From positions 1-29,547 of the IMG/VR virus record IMGVR_UViG_3300003937_000003: a DNA stretch of 29,547 nt. The stretch is one strand, 5' to 3'. A program made the position numbers and the translations under genes. Numbering within the stretch: position 1 is the stretch's first letter; every line of letters starts with the position of its first letter. Positions 1-7,424 of this stretch are shown here, piece after piece. A model generated the notes under the pieces. It searched no databases. It had not been told where the DNA came from and saw only the letters and a list, made by a program, of their open reading frames with translations. The stretch is from a virus.

Positions 1-135
1 ATAGAAGATGTGGAAAATACAACTGACTTAATGGCAAGTTATATAGATGGTGTGAATACAGATCTTGACAAGGATAAGCTCAAGACTCTGATGAACAGTC
101 TCTATAATGATGCCATAGATATGGAGATACAGTAA
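1..135 (+). CDS. 47: gp47-like recombination endonuclease subunit (3' end only)
   Basis: The first 44 codons of frame 1 are open and end at TAA 133-135, so this is the C-terminus of a gene that begins before the window. The peptide carries an LDKDKLKTLMNSLYNDAID segment that resembles the C-terminus of T4 gp47, the SbcD/Mre11-type nuclease that pairs with gp46 in processing DNA ends for recombination-dependent replication. gp46 follows after two small genes, the usual 47-46 order in T4-like phages, which supports the call. The catalytic phosphoesterase domain is outside the window and cannot be checked. The stop overlaps the next start by one base (TAATG). Confidence 0.75.
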   Translation: MEDVENTTDLMASYIDGVNTDLDKDKLKTLMNSLYNDAIDMEIQ

Positions 136-341
136 TGAAAATGAAAAAAGTTTCAAAATCAAGATGGGCAATGTTAGTATTTGTTATAGTTGCGCTTGTC
201 GTTTTATTTAATGTAGCTGGTTGTTCGATGCTAGAAGCACAAATGACTAAAGCAAAAGGATTAGTTGGTATAGGCGGCGATCCAATTGTTGTCGAAACAC
301 CAGCATGTGAAGGAGAAACATGCGAGGATATAAGAGGCTAG
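135..341 (+). CDS. Small predicted lipoprotein
   Basis: This 68-residue protein has a basic N-terminus (MKMKKVSKSR), a hydrophobic stretch at about residues 12-27, and a lipobox V-A-G-C that places the lipidated cysteine at residue 30. The mature part would be only about 39 residues and ends in a short acidic segment with two further cysteines. These features predict a signal-peptidase II substrate anchored in a host membrane. It starts in a TAATG overlap with gp47 and overlaps the following gene by 22 bases, so the three genes are probably translated together. I do not recognise the family. A role at the cell envelope during infection is inference from the lipobox only. Confidence 0.6.
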   Translation: MKMKKVSKSRWAMLVFVIVALVVLFNVAGCSMLEAQMTKAKGLVGIGGDPIVVETPACEGETCEDIRG

Positions 342-904
342 ATCAAGATGATCCAGATAAACTCCTATGGGGAATTTATCAATTTACAGTAACATGTATA
401 ATTATAGGATTAATAGCATGGCCAATATGGGTTTGGGCAGAAATCGAACAAGTATGGACAGATTTCAGCCCTCAGCCTGAGGTTATAGAAATTGTAACTG
501 ATGAAACTCCAACAACAGATCCGGATATACAGCCGACTTCTCTTGTTGAAGGATCAGATAGTGAGAGTTTAGACAAAGAAAAGTATAGAGTTTATTTTGA
601 AGATAAGTCTCTTGTACTTATGGTCTTAGGTGGAATAGAATATTGGAAAATGAATTGTGGTGAATTATCCCCACAAGGAAATTATTTTATGAATCTTGCT
701 ATTAAGAAACATGATATAGATCCAGAGGAAATGGATATGGATATGAGTTTCCAAACTGGTTTATTTGCAGCTCAACTATATAATAGTTGTGACCATTTTT
801 TAGGACAAGTAAAAACGATTGGATTAGATATGATGTTTGTGGTAGATCCGGGTGTCGCACCTTCTCCAGAAGCATTAAACAATATACAAAATTCAGAAGT
901 ATAA
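320..904 (+). CDS. Single-pass membrane protein of unknown function
   Basis: This 194-residue protein has one strong hydrophobic segment at about residues 15-41 rich in Ile and Trp, followed by an acidic, Thr/Pro/Asp-rich linker to about residue 80 and a folded-looking C-terminal part with several cysteines. The topology suggests a membrane anchor near the N-terminus with the C-terminal domain displayed on one side. Start ATG 320 is preceded by GGAGA at 312-316. The gene overlaps the end of the predicted lipoprotein, so the pair may act together at the envelope. No family is recognised. The stop codon abuts the promoter that drives gp46. Confidence 0.6.
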   Translation: MRGYKRLDQDDPDKLLWGIYQFTVTCIIIGLIAWPIWVWAEIEQVWTDFSPQPEVIEIVTDETPTTDPDIQPTSLVEGSDSESLDKEKYRVYFEDKSLVLMVLGGIEYWKMNCGELSPQGNYFMNLAIKKHDIDPEEMDMDMSFQTGLFAAQLYNSCDHFLGQVKTIGLDMMFVVDPGVAPSPEALNNIQNSEV

Positions 905-935
905 GTATGTACAAATCATACTTTCGTGATATAAT
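905..935 (+). promoter_or_regulatory. TATGTAC-type promoter for gp46
   Basis: GTATGTAC lies at 905-912 directly behind the preceding stop codon. It is followed after 17 bp by TATAAT at 930-935, with TG at 927-928 giving an extended -10. The same two-part arrangement recurs at six other gene boundaries in this window. Transcription should begin near 942-943, which is the ATG of gp46. Confidence 0.75.
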
Positions 936-942
936 ATAACCT

Positions 943-2604
943 ATGATATTATTCAAAGAACTTACTTACAAGAACTTTCTCTCTACAGGCAACAATCCAA
1001 TAATAATAGATCTCAATAAATCGAGATCTACTCTTATTGTTGGTATAAATGGCTCAGGTAAATCTACCATTTTAGATGCCATATCATTTGCTTTATTTGG
1101 TAAACCACATCGTAATGTCAAAAAAGGTGGCTTAGTTAATTCAGTAAATGGTAAAGGTTGTGAAGTTACAATTGAATTTGAAACTGCTGGTCACAATTGG
1201 AAAGTTAAGAGATGCATTAAACCAAATAAGTTTGAAGTCTATCAAGATGGTAATATGATAGATCAGCAGACTAATGTTAGAGACTATCAAAAGTTCTTAG
1301 AGCAAAACATATTAAAGCTTAATCATAAATCATTCCATCAAATTGTTGTTCTTGGCTCGAGTTCATTTATACCATTTATGCAGCTCAAAGCATGGGATCG
1401 TCGTGATGTGATTGAGGATCTATTAGATATTGGTGTATTTAGTAAGATGAAGACTGTATTAAAGACACGTAATGCTCAAGCTAAAGAATGGTCAAAAAAT
1501 TCACAAGTTGCATTAACTAATCAGAAGGACAAGATAGAATATCAAAAGAAACATATAGCACAATTAGAAGAAATTAATGAAGATGCTAAGAAATCGTTTG
1601 ATGCAGAGATAAAAGAAACACAAGATAATATTGATTCTCTAAAATTGGATTTGGATAAATATCCCGGCGGTTTACGTGGCAATCTCAATTCCTTAAGAAA
1701 AGTTAGAGAAGGTTTAACTGATGCTAAGGGTAGATGTAATCACGTTATGAAAGAGCTCGTTAATAGAGCCAAATTTTTTGAGAATAATGATGATTGTCCT
1801 ACATGTACTCAAGAGATTAATAAACAATTAAAAACTGCAATGCTTATTGAAGTCAAAGACCAAGCAAAGAAAACACAACAAGAAATTACTCATAACGAAG
1901 CAAAGATGAGTTCTACTATTGAAACATTAGATGGTGTACAGACACAGATATCTGAAATGGCTGATATTAGTTCTAAAATTTCAACGCATACAAATACATT
2001 GACACGTTTAGTGAATAAGCAAGTGAAAGAAGTTGATATAGATGCTCCAGCTAAAGAGCTCGTAGATATGACTTATGATTTAATCGATATACAAGACAAC
2101 TTAACAGAAGCTCAAGATGAGATATTATATAATGAGATAGCAGCTGAAATGCTCAAGGACACTGGCATTCGTACTAAAATTATAAAAGAGTATTTACCTG
2201 TAATGAATAATCTTATAAACAAATATTTACAAGTCTTAGAATTTTTTGTAGCATTTCATTTAGATGAGAACTTTCAAGAGTCAATTAAATCTAGACATCG
2301 TGATGAATTTGTATATGATAATTTCTCTGAAGGTGAGAAGATGCGTATTGACTTAAGTCTACTCTTTGCATGGAGACAAGTAGCAAAGATGAAGAACTCT
2401 ACAAACACAAATTTATTAATTCTCGATGAGACATTTGATTCATCTCTCGATGATGAAGGTACAGACAATCTAATGAAGATCTTAAAAACATTAGAAAGTG
2501 GCACAAATACATTTATTATATCACATAAACCATATGTGCTTGAAAGCAAAATGGAAAATAAGATCCAGTTTGTCAAAAAGAATAATTTTTCTCAAATTCT
2601 ATAG
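943..2604 (+). CDS. 46: gp46-like recombination endonuclease subunit (SbcC/Rad50 type)
   Basis: This is the ATPase partner of gp47 in the complex that resects DNA ends for phage recombination and recombination-dependent replication. The 553 residues (T4 gp46 is about 560) show Walker A GINGSGKS at 34-41, a coiled-coil middle with a zinc-hook CPTC at 285-288, an ABC signature FSEGEK near residue 466, and a Walker B LLILDE with D-loop just after. The N-terminus aligns with T4 gp46 from the first methionine, so start ATG 943 is secure. No Shine-Dalgarno sequence exists between the promoter and the ATG, and the start lies 8 nt after the -10 box, so the message is probably leaderless. Confidence 0.95.
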   Translation: MILFKELTYKNFLSTGNNPIIIDLNKSRSTLIVGINGSGKSTILDAISFALFGKPHRNVKKGGLVNSVNGKGCEVTIEFETAGHNWKVKRCIKPNKFEVYQDGNMIDQQTNVRDYQKFLEQNILKLNHKSFHQIVVLGSSSFIPFMQLKAWDRRDVIEDLLDIGVFSKMKTVLKTRNAQAKEWSKNSQVALTNQKDKIEYQKKHIAQLEEINEDAKKSFDAEIKETQDNIDSLKLDLDKYPGGLRGNLNSLRKVREGLTDAKGRCNHVMKELVNRAKFFENNDDCPTCTQEINKQLKTAMLIEVKDQAKKTQQEITHNEAKMSSTIETLDGVQTQISEMADISSKISTHTNTLTRLVNKQVKEVDIDAPAKELVDMTYDLIDIQDNLTEAQDEILYNEIAAEMLKDTGIRTKIIKEYLPVMNNLINKYLQVLEFFVAFHLDENFQESIKSRHRDEFVYDNFSEGEKMRIDLSLLFAWRQVAKMKNSTNTNLLILDETFDSSLDDEGTDNLMKILKTLESGTNTFIISHKPYVLESKMENKIQFVKKNNFSQIL

Positions 2605-2661
2605 AAAAATATTCTATCCAAAGCAGCTTTTATAGAAAAATACGTCTATTTTCAAAAATAG
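2600..2661 (+). repeat. AT-rich direct repeat and weak hairpin after gp46
   Basis: TATAGAAAAATA occurs at 2600-2611 (overlapping the gp46 stop) and again at 2631-2642, 31 bp apart. It is followed by the imperfectly stable inverted repeat CTATTT-TCAA-AAATAG at 2646-2661. There is no clear T-run, so this is not a convincing intrinsic terminator. The sequence may mark a weak 3' end or a protein site. Confidence 0.45.
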
Positions 2662-2685
2662 TCCCCTATTTGCTGTAAACTATGA

Positions 2686-2699
2686 TATAATGGTACCAT
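2686..2699 (+). promoter_or_regulatory. Upstream promoter with ATGGTACCAT palindrome (copy 1)
   Basis: TATAAT at 2686-2691 is preceded by TG (extended -10) and runs into the perfect 10-bp palindrome ATGGTACCAT at 2690-2699. There is no TATGTAC element and no good -35 box. A very similar unit of about 30 bp, from a GCTG..TAAA segment through the palindrome, is repeated at about 2787-2816. A palindrome covering the predicted transcription start is a plausible operator. Confidence 0.6.
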
Positions 2700-2847
2700 G
2701 TTAATTGAAAAGGCAACGAATTTCGAAAAGGTGAATTTCCCTGGCACCATAAAAAAGTCACCCTGGCACCATAAGTTTTCTCCAATGGCTGCTAAAACAT
2801 GTTATAATGGTACCATACTTAATAAAAAAGGACTAAATAATGAATAA
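2698..2847 (+). CDS. Possible 49-residue leader ORF across the tandem promoters
   Basis: An ATG at 2698, seven bases after the upstream -10 box, opens a 49-codon frame. It runs through both promoter repeats and stops at TAA 2845-2847, overlapping the start of the next gene by 8 bases. The peptide begins MLIEKATNFEKV and contains SPWHHKF. No family is recognised. The position at the expected transcription start matches the leaderless genes elsewhere in the window, and the terminal overlap would suit translational coupling. The frame also crosses repeated regulatory DNA, so it could be open by chance. Confidence 0.25.
   Translation: MLIEKATNFEKVNFPGTIKKSPWHHKFSPMAAKTCYNGTILNKKGLNNE
2739..2774 (+). 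repeat. Direct repeat CCCTGGCACCATAA (two copies)
   Basis: The 14-mer CCCTGGCACCATAA occurs at 2739-2752 and 2761-2774, a 22-bp period. The core TGGCACCAT differs by one base from the TGGTACCAT of the two flanking palindromes. So four related sites lie within about 130 bp between the tandem promoters. Confidence 0.6.
2803..2816 (+). promoter_or_regulatory. Downstream promoter with ATGGTACCAT palindrome (copy 2)
   Basis: TGT-TATAAT at 2801-2808 runs into a second perfect ATGGTACCAT at 2807-2816. This is the promoter closest to the AAA+/VWA gene pair. A ribosome-binding site (AAAAAAGGA, about 2824-2832) lies between it and ATG 2840. It repeats copy 1 and is probably controlled in the same way. 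Confidence 0.6.
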
Positions 2848-3997
2848 TGTGATTGAAAAATTAATGAGTAAATATCCTAATAAGACGATATTTACATCTA
2901 AAGAAATTAAAGCTGCTGCTGTTGAGATTGGTGAAAATCCTCGTTCAGCATATACAGCTGTTAAATATACACACAATTGTCCATCACCACATCGTGGATC
3001 TTATAACTTGGAAAATATGATGCCAAAATCTGCAAAACCTAAAAAAGTTAATGTTGAAATGGTTAAAGGTGTTGAATCAGTTTCAAATGATGAAGTCTTT
3101 GTTCCTGATTTTGATCCTACTTTTGTTCCTTGGGGCAACTTTACTGAAATCGTAAAACTTCTTAAATCAAGAATGTTTTATCCAACTTTTGTATCTGGTT
3201 TATCTGGAAATGGTAAAACATTTCAGATTGAACAAGCATGTGCTAAACTTAATCGTGAATATGTACGTGTTCAGATTTCTCCTGAAACTGATGAAGATGA
3301 TCTGATTGGTGGTTTTCGTCTTATTAAAGGTGAGACAGTTTTTCAAAAAGGTCCAGTGATTAAAGCTATGGAAGCTGGAGCAGTTCTTATGATTGACGAG
3401 ATTGATCGTGGAACAAACAAAATTATGTGTTTACAAGGTGTGCTTGAAGGAAAACCAGTTTTGATCAAAAAGACTGGTGAAGTTGTTGAACCTAAAGAAG
3501 GTTTTAACATAATTGCCACTGCAAACACAAAAGGTAAAGGTTCAGAAGATGGACGTTATTCAGGTGCAACTATTATTGACGATGCATTTTTAGAGCGTTT
3601 CACAATTACTCTTGAACAAACTTTCCCAACTATGGCAACTGAAGAAAAAATTGTCATGAAACATATGTCAAAATTTGAAAAAGTTGACGAAGAATTTGCT
3701 AAGCTACTTGTTGGTTGGGCAGATGCTATTCGTAAAACTTTTTATGACGAAGGTATTGACGAAGTTATTTCAACTCGTCGTTTATGCCACATCGTTCAGA
3801 CTTATTCAATCTTCAATAAACGTGATAAAGCAATTGCTTTATGTGTAAATCGTTTTGATGATGATACTAAAGAAGCTTTCATAGATCTTTATGAAAAAGT
3901 TGATGCTACTATCAATGATCCTGAACTTGACGAAGAAGCCTTGCTTGAAGAAGCTGAAGCTTCTTTCAAAGATAACAACAATTGGGAGGACGAATAA
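2840..3997 (+). CDS. MoxR/CobS-like AAA+ ATPase
   Basis: This 385-residue protein has an N-terminal domain of about 60 residues that looks helix-turn-helix-like, then an AAA+ module with Walker A GLSGNGKT at 120-127, Walker B MIDEID with D186-E187, and a sensor-1 region ATANT followed by an arginine-finger-like ERF. It resembles the proteins annotated CobS in T4-like marine phages. It sits 2 bases upstream of a VWA protein, the standard MoxR-VWA pairing in which the ATPase remodels or loads a target selected by the VWA partner. Nothing here shows cobalt chelation, so the cobalamin label should not be taken over. It is driven by the tandem palindrome promoters upstream. Confidence 0.85.
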   Translation: MNNVIEKLMSKYPNKTIFTSKEIKAAAVEIGENPRSAYTAVKYTHNCPSPHRGSYNLENMMPKSAKPKKVNVEMVKGVESVSNDEVFVPDFDPTFVPWGNFTEIVKLLKSRMFYPTFVSGLSGNGKTFQIEQACAKLNREYVRVQISPETDEDDLIGGFRLIKGETVFQKGPVIKAMEAGAVLMIDEIDRGTNKIMCLQGVLEGKPVLIKKTGEVVEPKEGFNIIATANTKGKGSEDGRYSGATIIDDAFLERFTITLEQTFPTMATEEKIVMKHMSKFEKVDEEFAKLLVGWADAIRKTFYDEGIDEVISTRRLCHIVQTYSIFNKRDKAIALCVNRFDDDTKEAFIDLYEKVDATINDPELDEEALLEEAEASFKDNNNWEDE

Positions 3998-3999
3998 TA

Positions 4000-6153
4000 A
4001 TGAATCTTTCAGCTCAAGAATATTTAGCGAAGCTACTTGCAAAAGAGAACTTATCAGTTCAGCACGGTAATTATTCTACTGCTTCATTTGATGTTTTAAA
4101 TCGTGTATTACGTTTGCCTTTATGGAAAGATAAAGGTAAAGATGTGTATGATCTTTTAGTTGGTCATGAAGTTGGTCATGCTCTTTATACTCCAGTTGAT
4201 GGATGGCACGATTCTGAAAAGAAAATTGGTAAAATTCCTAGAGCTTACTTGAACATTGTTGAAGATATTCGTATCGAACGTAAAATTCAAGAAGCATATC
4301 CTGGAATTGTACGTCGTTTTAGAAATGGTTATAAAAGATTATTTGATGATGATCTTTTCGGTACTAACGAAAGAGATATCAACAAAGCTGGACTTATGGA
4401 TCGATTGAATGTTTCTTCAAAAGGTCGTGGATATATTCCAGTTGAATTCTCAAGTGAAGAATCTCCATTAGTGAAAGAAGCTATGGAAGTTAAAACTTGG
4501 GACGATGTTGTTGTTGTTTGTAAAAAATTATTTGACTTTATTGAAGAAAATAAAGAAGAAAAAGAAGAAGACGAAGATATGGAAATGGGTATGCCATCTG
4601 ATGATGGTGATTCTCCTGACGATTCTTCTGGCGAAACTCCTATTTCTGGTGATGAAGAAGGTGAAGACGAAGGTGATGATGGTGAATCAGAATCTGAAGG
4701 TGACGGTAAAGAAGAAGAATCTAAAGAAGGTAAAGTTGAATCTGAAGAAGAAGTTCCTGAAGGTCACGAAACTTGGACCGAAGATACTCACAGAGAACGC
4801 GAAGAAGATTTGCTTGAAAAATCTCCTGAAAGACAATATGAAAAATCTGGTCAGCCACAATACACAAGTGGTATATCAGAAGAGAATATGGACAAAATTC
4901 TTTATTCTTATGATTTTGCTAAAGATTGTCGTGAAAAATGGTTAACTGAAAATGATCGTGATGCTGATGGTTATTCTCCATATAAACATAGAGCTTGTTT
5001 AGAAGATTGGTCAGAAACTAAAATGACTTATAAAACTCAAGCAAATTTAATTGCAAAAGATTTTGAACGTAAGAAAGCTGCATTTGAATATTCACGCTCT
5101 CGTACTGCAAAATCTGGAAAACTTGATCCTTTAAAATTACATCAATATAAAACTTCTGAAGATATTTTCTTGACTACTACTCAGTTAGCTCAAGCAAAAT
5201 CACATGGAATTTTGATGTTTCTTGATCTTTCTGGTTCAATGAACGAAATTATCGAAGACGTTACTGCTCAAGCAATTACTATTGCAATGTTTTGTCGTCA
5301 AGTTAATATTCCTTTTGCAGCTTATTCATTCACTACTACTTCATATTGGAGAAGAACAAGCACAGAAGAAGGTATGCGCGAGATTGAATCTAAAGAGTCT
5401 GAAATAGAGTCTGAAGGTTGTAAAGTTGTTGAGATGTTCTCTTCAAAGATGAACAAGAAAACTTTTGATGAAGCTGCTTATATGATGTTTGCTGTTGCTA
5501 AAGCTCATTCATATTCACGCAATCAAAAATATCATATCTCTGCACATTATATGCATGCTATCGACGGTATGGGTTCAACTCCTCTTATTCAAACTGCAAT
5601 GCTTGCAGCTAAGCTAACTAAAGAGTTTACACGTAAACATGCAATACAAAACACAAACATAATGTTTTTAACTGATGGCTATCCTGATGGATTGCATGTT
5701 AAAGAAGATAAAAATGCAAATGTTAATACTTCACGTGAGATGATAGTTAACTTTAATGGCAAGATGATTAAAGGTCAAGGTGGTCGTCAAATTTATAAAG
5801 AAGTTCTTTTAAGACTTAAAGAATTAACTGGAGCAACTATAATGGGTTTCCACCTTGCATATGATGCTTCTACTTTTGGACAAGGCTATTGCAACGTTAA
5901 TGAAGACAGAGACTTTCCTGATGTAATCAAAGATTGGAGAAAAGCTGGTTTTGCTGCTTGGAAAAATTGTGCTGGTTATGATGATTTTTTCATAATAAAA
6001 ATTAACAGATCTGCTCGTTTTGATTCTGATATATTTGAACCTAAAAAAGCTGATACTATCAACGATCTTAAACGTGAGTTCAAGAAATTTTCAAAAACTA
6101 AAAAAGGTAATAAGCAATTAGTGGCTCGTATCACTGACGCTGTTGCTGCTTAA
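4000..6153 (+). CDS. VWA-domain protein with HExxH motif (CobT-like partner of the AAA+ ATPase)
   Basis: The start is ATG 4000, preceded by GGGAGG at 3984-3989; a TTG at 3982 lies inside that ribosome-binding site and is not used here. The 717-residue protein has three parts. The first contains HEVGH at 56-60, a zincin-type HExxH motif. The second is a very acidic Glu/Asp/Ser/Gly linker at about 180-265. The third is a VWA domain with MIDAS DLSGS at 409-413, a GSTP threonine near 525 and a TDG aspartate at 559. With the upstream ATPase it forms a MoxR-VWA system. A peptidase activity is possible from the motif but unproven. An alternative is a purely structural metal site. Confidence 0.8.
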   Translation: MNLSAQEYLAKLLAKENLSVQHGNYSTASFDVLNRVLRLPLWKDKGKDVYDLLVGHEVGHALYTPVDGWHDSEKKIGKIPRAYLNIVEDIRIERKIQEAYPGIVRRFRNGYKRLFDDDLFGTNERDINKAGLMDRLNVSSKGRGYIPVEFSSEESPLVKEAMEVKTWDDVVVVCKKLFDFIEENKEEKEEDEDMEMGMPSDDGDSPDDSSGETPISGDEEGEDEGDDGESESEGDGKEEESKEGKVESEEEVPEGHETWTEDTHREREEDLLEKSPERQYEKSGQPQYTSGISEENMDKILYSYDFAKDCREKWLTENDRDADGYSPYKHRACLEDWSETKMTYKTQANLIAKDFERKKAAFEYSRSRTAKSGKLDPLKLHQYKTSEDIFLTTTQLAQAKSHGILMFLDLSGSMNEIIEDVTAQAITIAMFCRQVNIPFAAYSFTTTSYWRRTSTEEGMREIESKESEIESEGCKVVEMFSSKMNKKTFDEAAYMMFAVAKAHSYSRNQKYHISAHYMHAIDGMGSTPLIQTAMLAAKLTKEFTRKHAIQNTNIMFLTDGYPDGLHVKEDKNANVNTSREMIVNFNGKMIKGQGGRQIYKEVLLRLKELTGATIMGFHLAYDASTFGQGYCNVNEDRDFPDVIKDWRKAGFAAWKNCAGYDDFFIIKINRSARFDSDIFEPKKADTINDLKREFKKFSKTKKGNKQLVARITDAVAA

Positions 6154-6160
6154 TTAATTT

Positions 6161-6190
6161 AGGGTGAGGGTATGTACTTTCACCCTTTTT
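6161..6190 (+). terminator. Intrinsic terminator after the VWA gene
   Basis: AGGGTGA at 6161-6167 pairs perfectly with TCACCCT at 6180-6186, leaving a 12-nt loop, and is followed by a T-run at 6186-6190. The loop contains the GTATGTAC element of the next promoter, so terminator and promoter overlap. Confidence 0.8.
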
Positions 6191-6200
6191 ATGATATAAT
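6170..6200 (+). promoter_or_regulatory. TATGTAC-type promoter for the clamp operon
   Basis: GTATGTAC at 6170-6177 is followed after 17 bp by TATAAT at 6195-6200 with an extended TGA. The upstream element sits in the loop of the terminator hairpin. The expected start is close to ATG 6210. Confidence 0.75.
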
Positions 6201-6209
6201 AATACTATT

Positions 6210-6482
6210 ATGAAATTTAATGAATTAAAAAACATCAAAGAATTGACAGACTATGTTGAGGGTACTTACTCTAAACATTATGCTTCAAAAAATGGTGTAC
6301 AAAGTATGGATCTAATCTCTGCCTCAGGGTTGGGATTGGACTTTTGTCTTGGCAATGTATTAAAATATGCATCAAGATATGGTAAAAAGAACGGAGCAAA
6401 TCGTGAAGATCTAATGAAAATCATGCATTATACTCTATTAGCAATGAATGAACATGACTTAAAGGAGAATCATGAAACTTAG
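6210..6482 (+). CDS. DUF3310-like small protein
   Basis: This 90-residue protein contains the pattern HY at 23-24, then D-FCLGNVLKYASRYGKKNG and a DLxKxxHY segment near residues 67-74. That resembles the DUF3310 family found in many phages, often near nucleotide-metabolism or replication genes; its biochemical function is not established. No Shine-Dalgarno sequence precedes ATG 6210, and the ATG lies 10 nt after the -10 box, so the mRNA is probably leaderless. The gene overlaps the clamp gene by 11 bases and carries its ribosome-binding site (AAGGAG, about 6461-6466). Confidence 0.7.
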   Translation: MKFNELKNIKELTDYVEGTYSKHYASKNGVQSMDLISASGLGLDFCLGNVLKYASRYGKKNGANREDLMKIMHYTLLAMNEHDLKENHET

Positions 6483-7170
6483 TAATGAAATAAAAGATGT
6501 ATTGAATAACTTTCAAGGGATCAATAGTAACATCGCAATTGGTGAAGACAGCGGATTTATCCGAACTATGTCTACTTCTAAAACTCTAATGGCAAAAGCT
6601 CATGTCGAGCTTGACGCAGCATATCAATGGCCTTATCCATTTGGCATTTATGACTTAGGTGAATTCTTAAGTTGTCTTAATATGTTTGAAGATCCTACTC
6701 TCTCGTTTGATGACGATAAAAAGTTTGTTAAAATTACTGATGGTGTTACATCATTTAAGTATTACTTCTCTGACATCGACATCCTAACAGTCCCTACAAA
6801 TGATATTAATTTAGAATGTGAAGATCTAAAGTTTACACTTACACATGATGAATTAACTCAATTACGTAAAGCTTCTGCTACTCTTAAGACTAGTAATCTA
6901 AGCATACGTAAAAATGATAGCGCTTTATTTATTGAGTGTGTCATTGTCGATAAGCAAAACCCTACATCAAATCAATTCACAATGAATGTTGCGAATTGTA
7001 GTATAAATACTGATGCAGAGTTTGATTTTGTTTTCGATATAAACAATTTCAAATTTAAACCTGCTGACTCATATGAGTTTGGTATTGATAAAAAGCAGGT
7101 AGCATTAATTAAGGCGGGCAACACAGACTATTGGGTTGCTCTTGATAAAACTACAACATTTAAGGAATAA
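6472..7170 (+). CDS. 45: Sliding clamp gp45
   Basis: This is the processivity ring that tethers gp43 polymerase to DNA and, in T4, also activates late transcription. The 232 residues (T4 gp45 has 228) start MKLSNEIKDVLNNF and align with the T4 protein, including the INSNI segment near the N-terminus, an IYDLGEFLSCL segment near residue 65 and a C-terminal YWVALDKT. Start ATG 6472 has AAGGAG upstream and overlaps the DUF3310-like gene. The clamp-loader and late promoters with TATAAATA boxes elsewhere in the window fit a T4-type clamp-dependent late programme. Confidence 0.92.
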   Translation: MKLSNEIKDVLNNFQGINSNIAIGEDSGFIRTMSTSKTLMAKAHVELDAAYQWPYPFGIYDLGEFLSCLNMFEDPTLSFDDDKKFVKITDGVTSFKYYFSDIDILTVPTNDINLECEDLKFTLTHDELTQLRKASATLKTSNLSIRKNDSALFIECVIVDKQNPTSNQFTMNVANCSINTDAEFDFVFDINNFKFKPADSYEFGIDKKQVALIKAGNTDYWVALDKTTTFKE

Positions 7171-7172
7171 TA

Positions 7173-7424
7173 ATGGCAAAGAAAACTGAAAAAACGACAG
7201 AAGCTGTAGAACAACCACCTGTGCCTGAAGCGGCAGGACTTAACATAAGTGACATTCGTTCTTGTGTATCTATTATTGATATCGTAACAAAACGTGGTGC
7301 ATTTGAAGGTGTTGAGTTATCAGATGTCGGTTCATTACGTAATCGTTTAGATAATTTTCTAAAGGCTGCGGATGAAGCACAAGCTGCTAGAGTAGAAGCA
7401 GAAGCAGAAACTCCTGCTGAGTAA
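7173..7424 (+). CDS. Conserved small phage protein between clamp and clamp loader
   Basis: This 83-residue protein has a disordered N-terminus rich in Lys/Thr/Pro, a central helical part (SCVSIIDIVTKRGAFEGVEL, about residues 31-50), and an Ala/Glu-rich tail. I recall similar small proteins in T4-like marine phages, where the II-D-x-x-x-x-RGAF-ELS-VG pattern recurs, but no function is known to me. It lies 2 bases after gp45 and its stop is immediately followed by the GTG of gp44, so it is translated as part of the clamp/loader unit. A role linked to the replisome is only suggested by position. Confidence 0.7.
   Translation: MAKKTEKTTEAVEQPPVPEAAGLNISDIRSCVSIIDIVTKRGAFEGVELSDVGSLRNRLDNFLKAADEAQAARVEAEAETPAE

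Noticed and set aside
2274-2576. Reverse-strand ORFs such as this one, and others antisense to gp46, clamp, Hsp20, IscU, gp43 and gp41
   Set aside because: Each is fully antisense to a gene with recognised motifs, lacks a ribosome-binding site and shows no family features. No reverse-strand gene can be supported.
2669-2677. MotA-box-like TTTGCTGTA before the palindrome promoter
   Set aside because: Only 8 bp separate it from the -10 box, whereas T4 middle promoters have about 11-13, and the second promoter copy lacks a good match.
4505-4945. 146-codon + strand frame rich in Lys inside the VWA gene
   Set aside because: It is the alternate-frame shadow of the GAA/GAT-rich acidic linker; the lysine-rich product is a by-product of that repeat composition.
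2840-6153. Reading the AAA+/VWA pair as cobaltochelatase subunits CobS/CobT
   Set aside because: The similarity is at the level of the general MoxR-VWA architecture. The HExxH motif and the lack of any cobalamin gene nearby make that function unsupported.
7012-7019. TATAAATA late-promoter match inside gp45, with a second at 29482-29489
   Set aside because: Both are in coding sequence, encode Ser-Ile-Asn codons and have no gene start close behind, so chance matches in AT-rich DNA are likelier.
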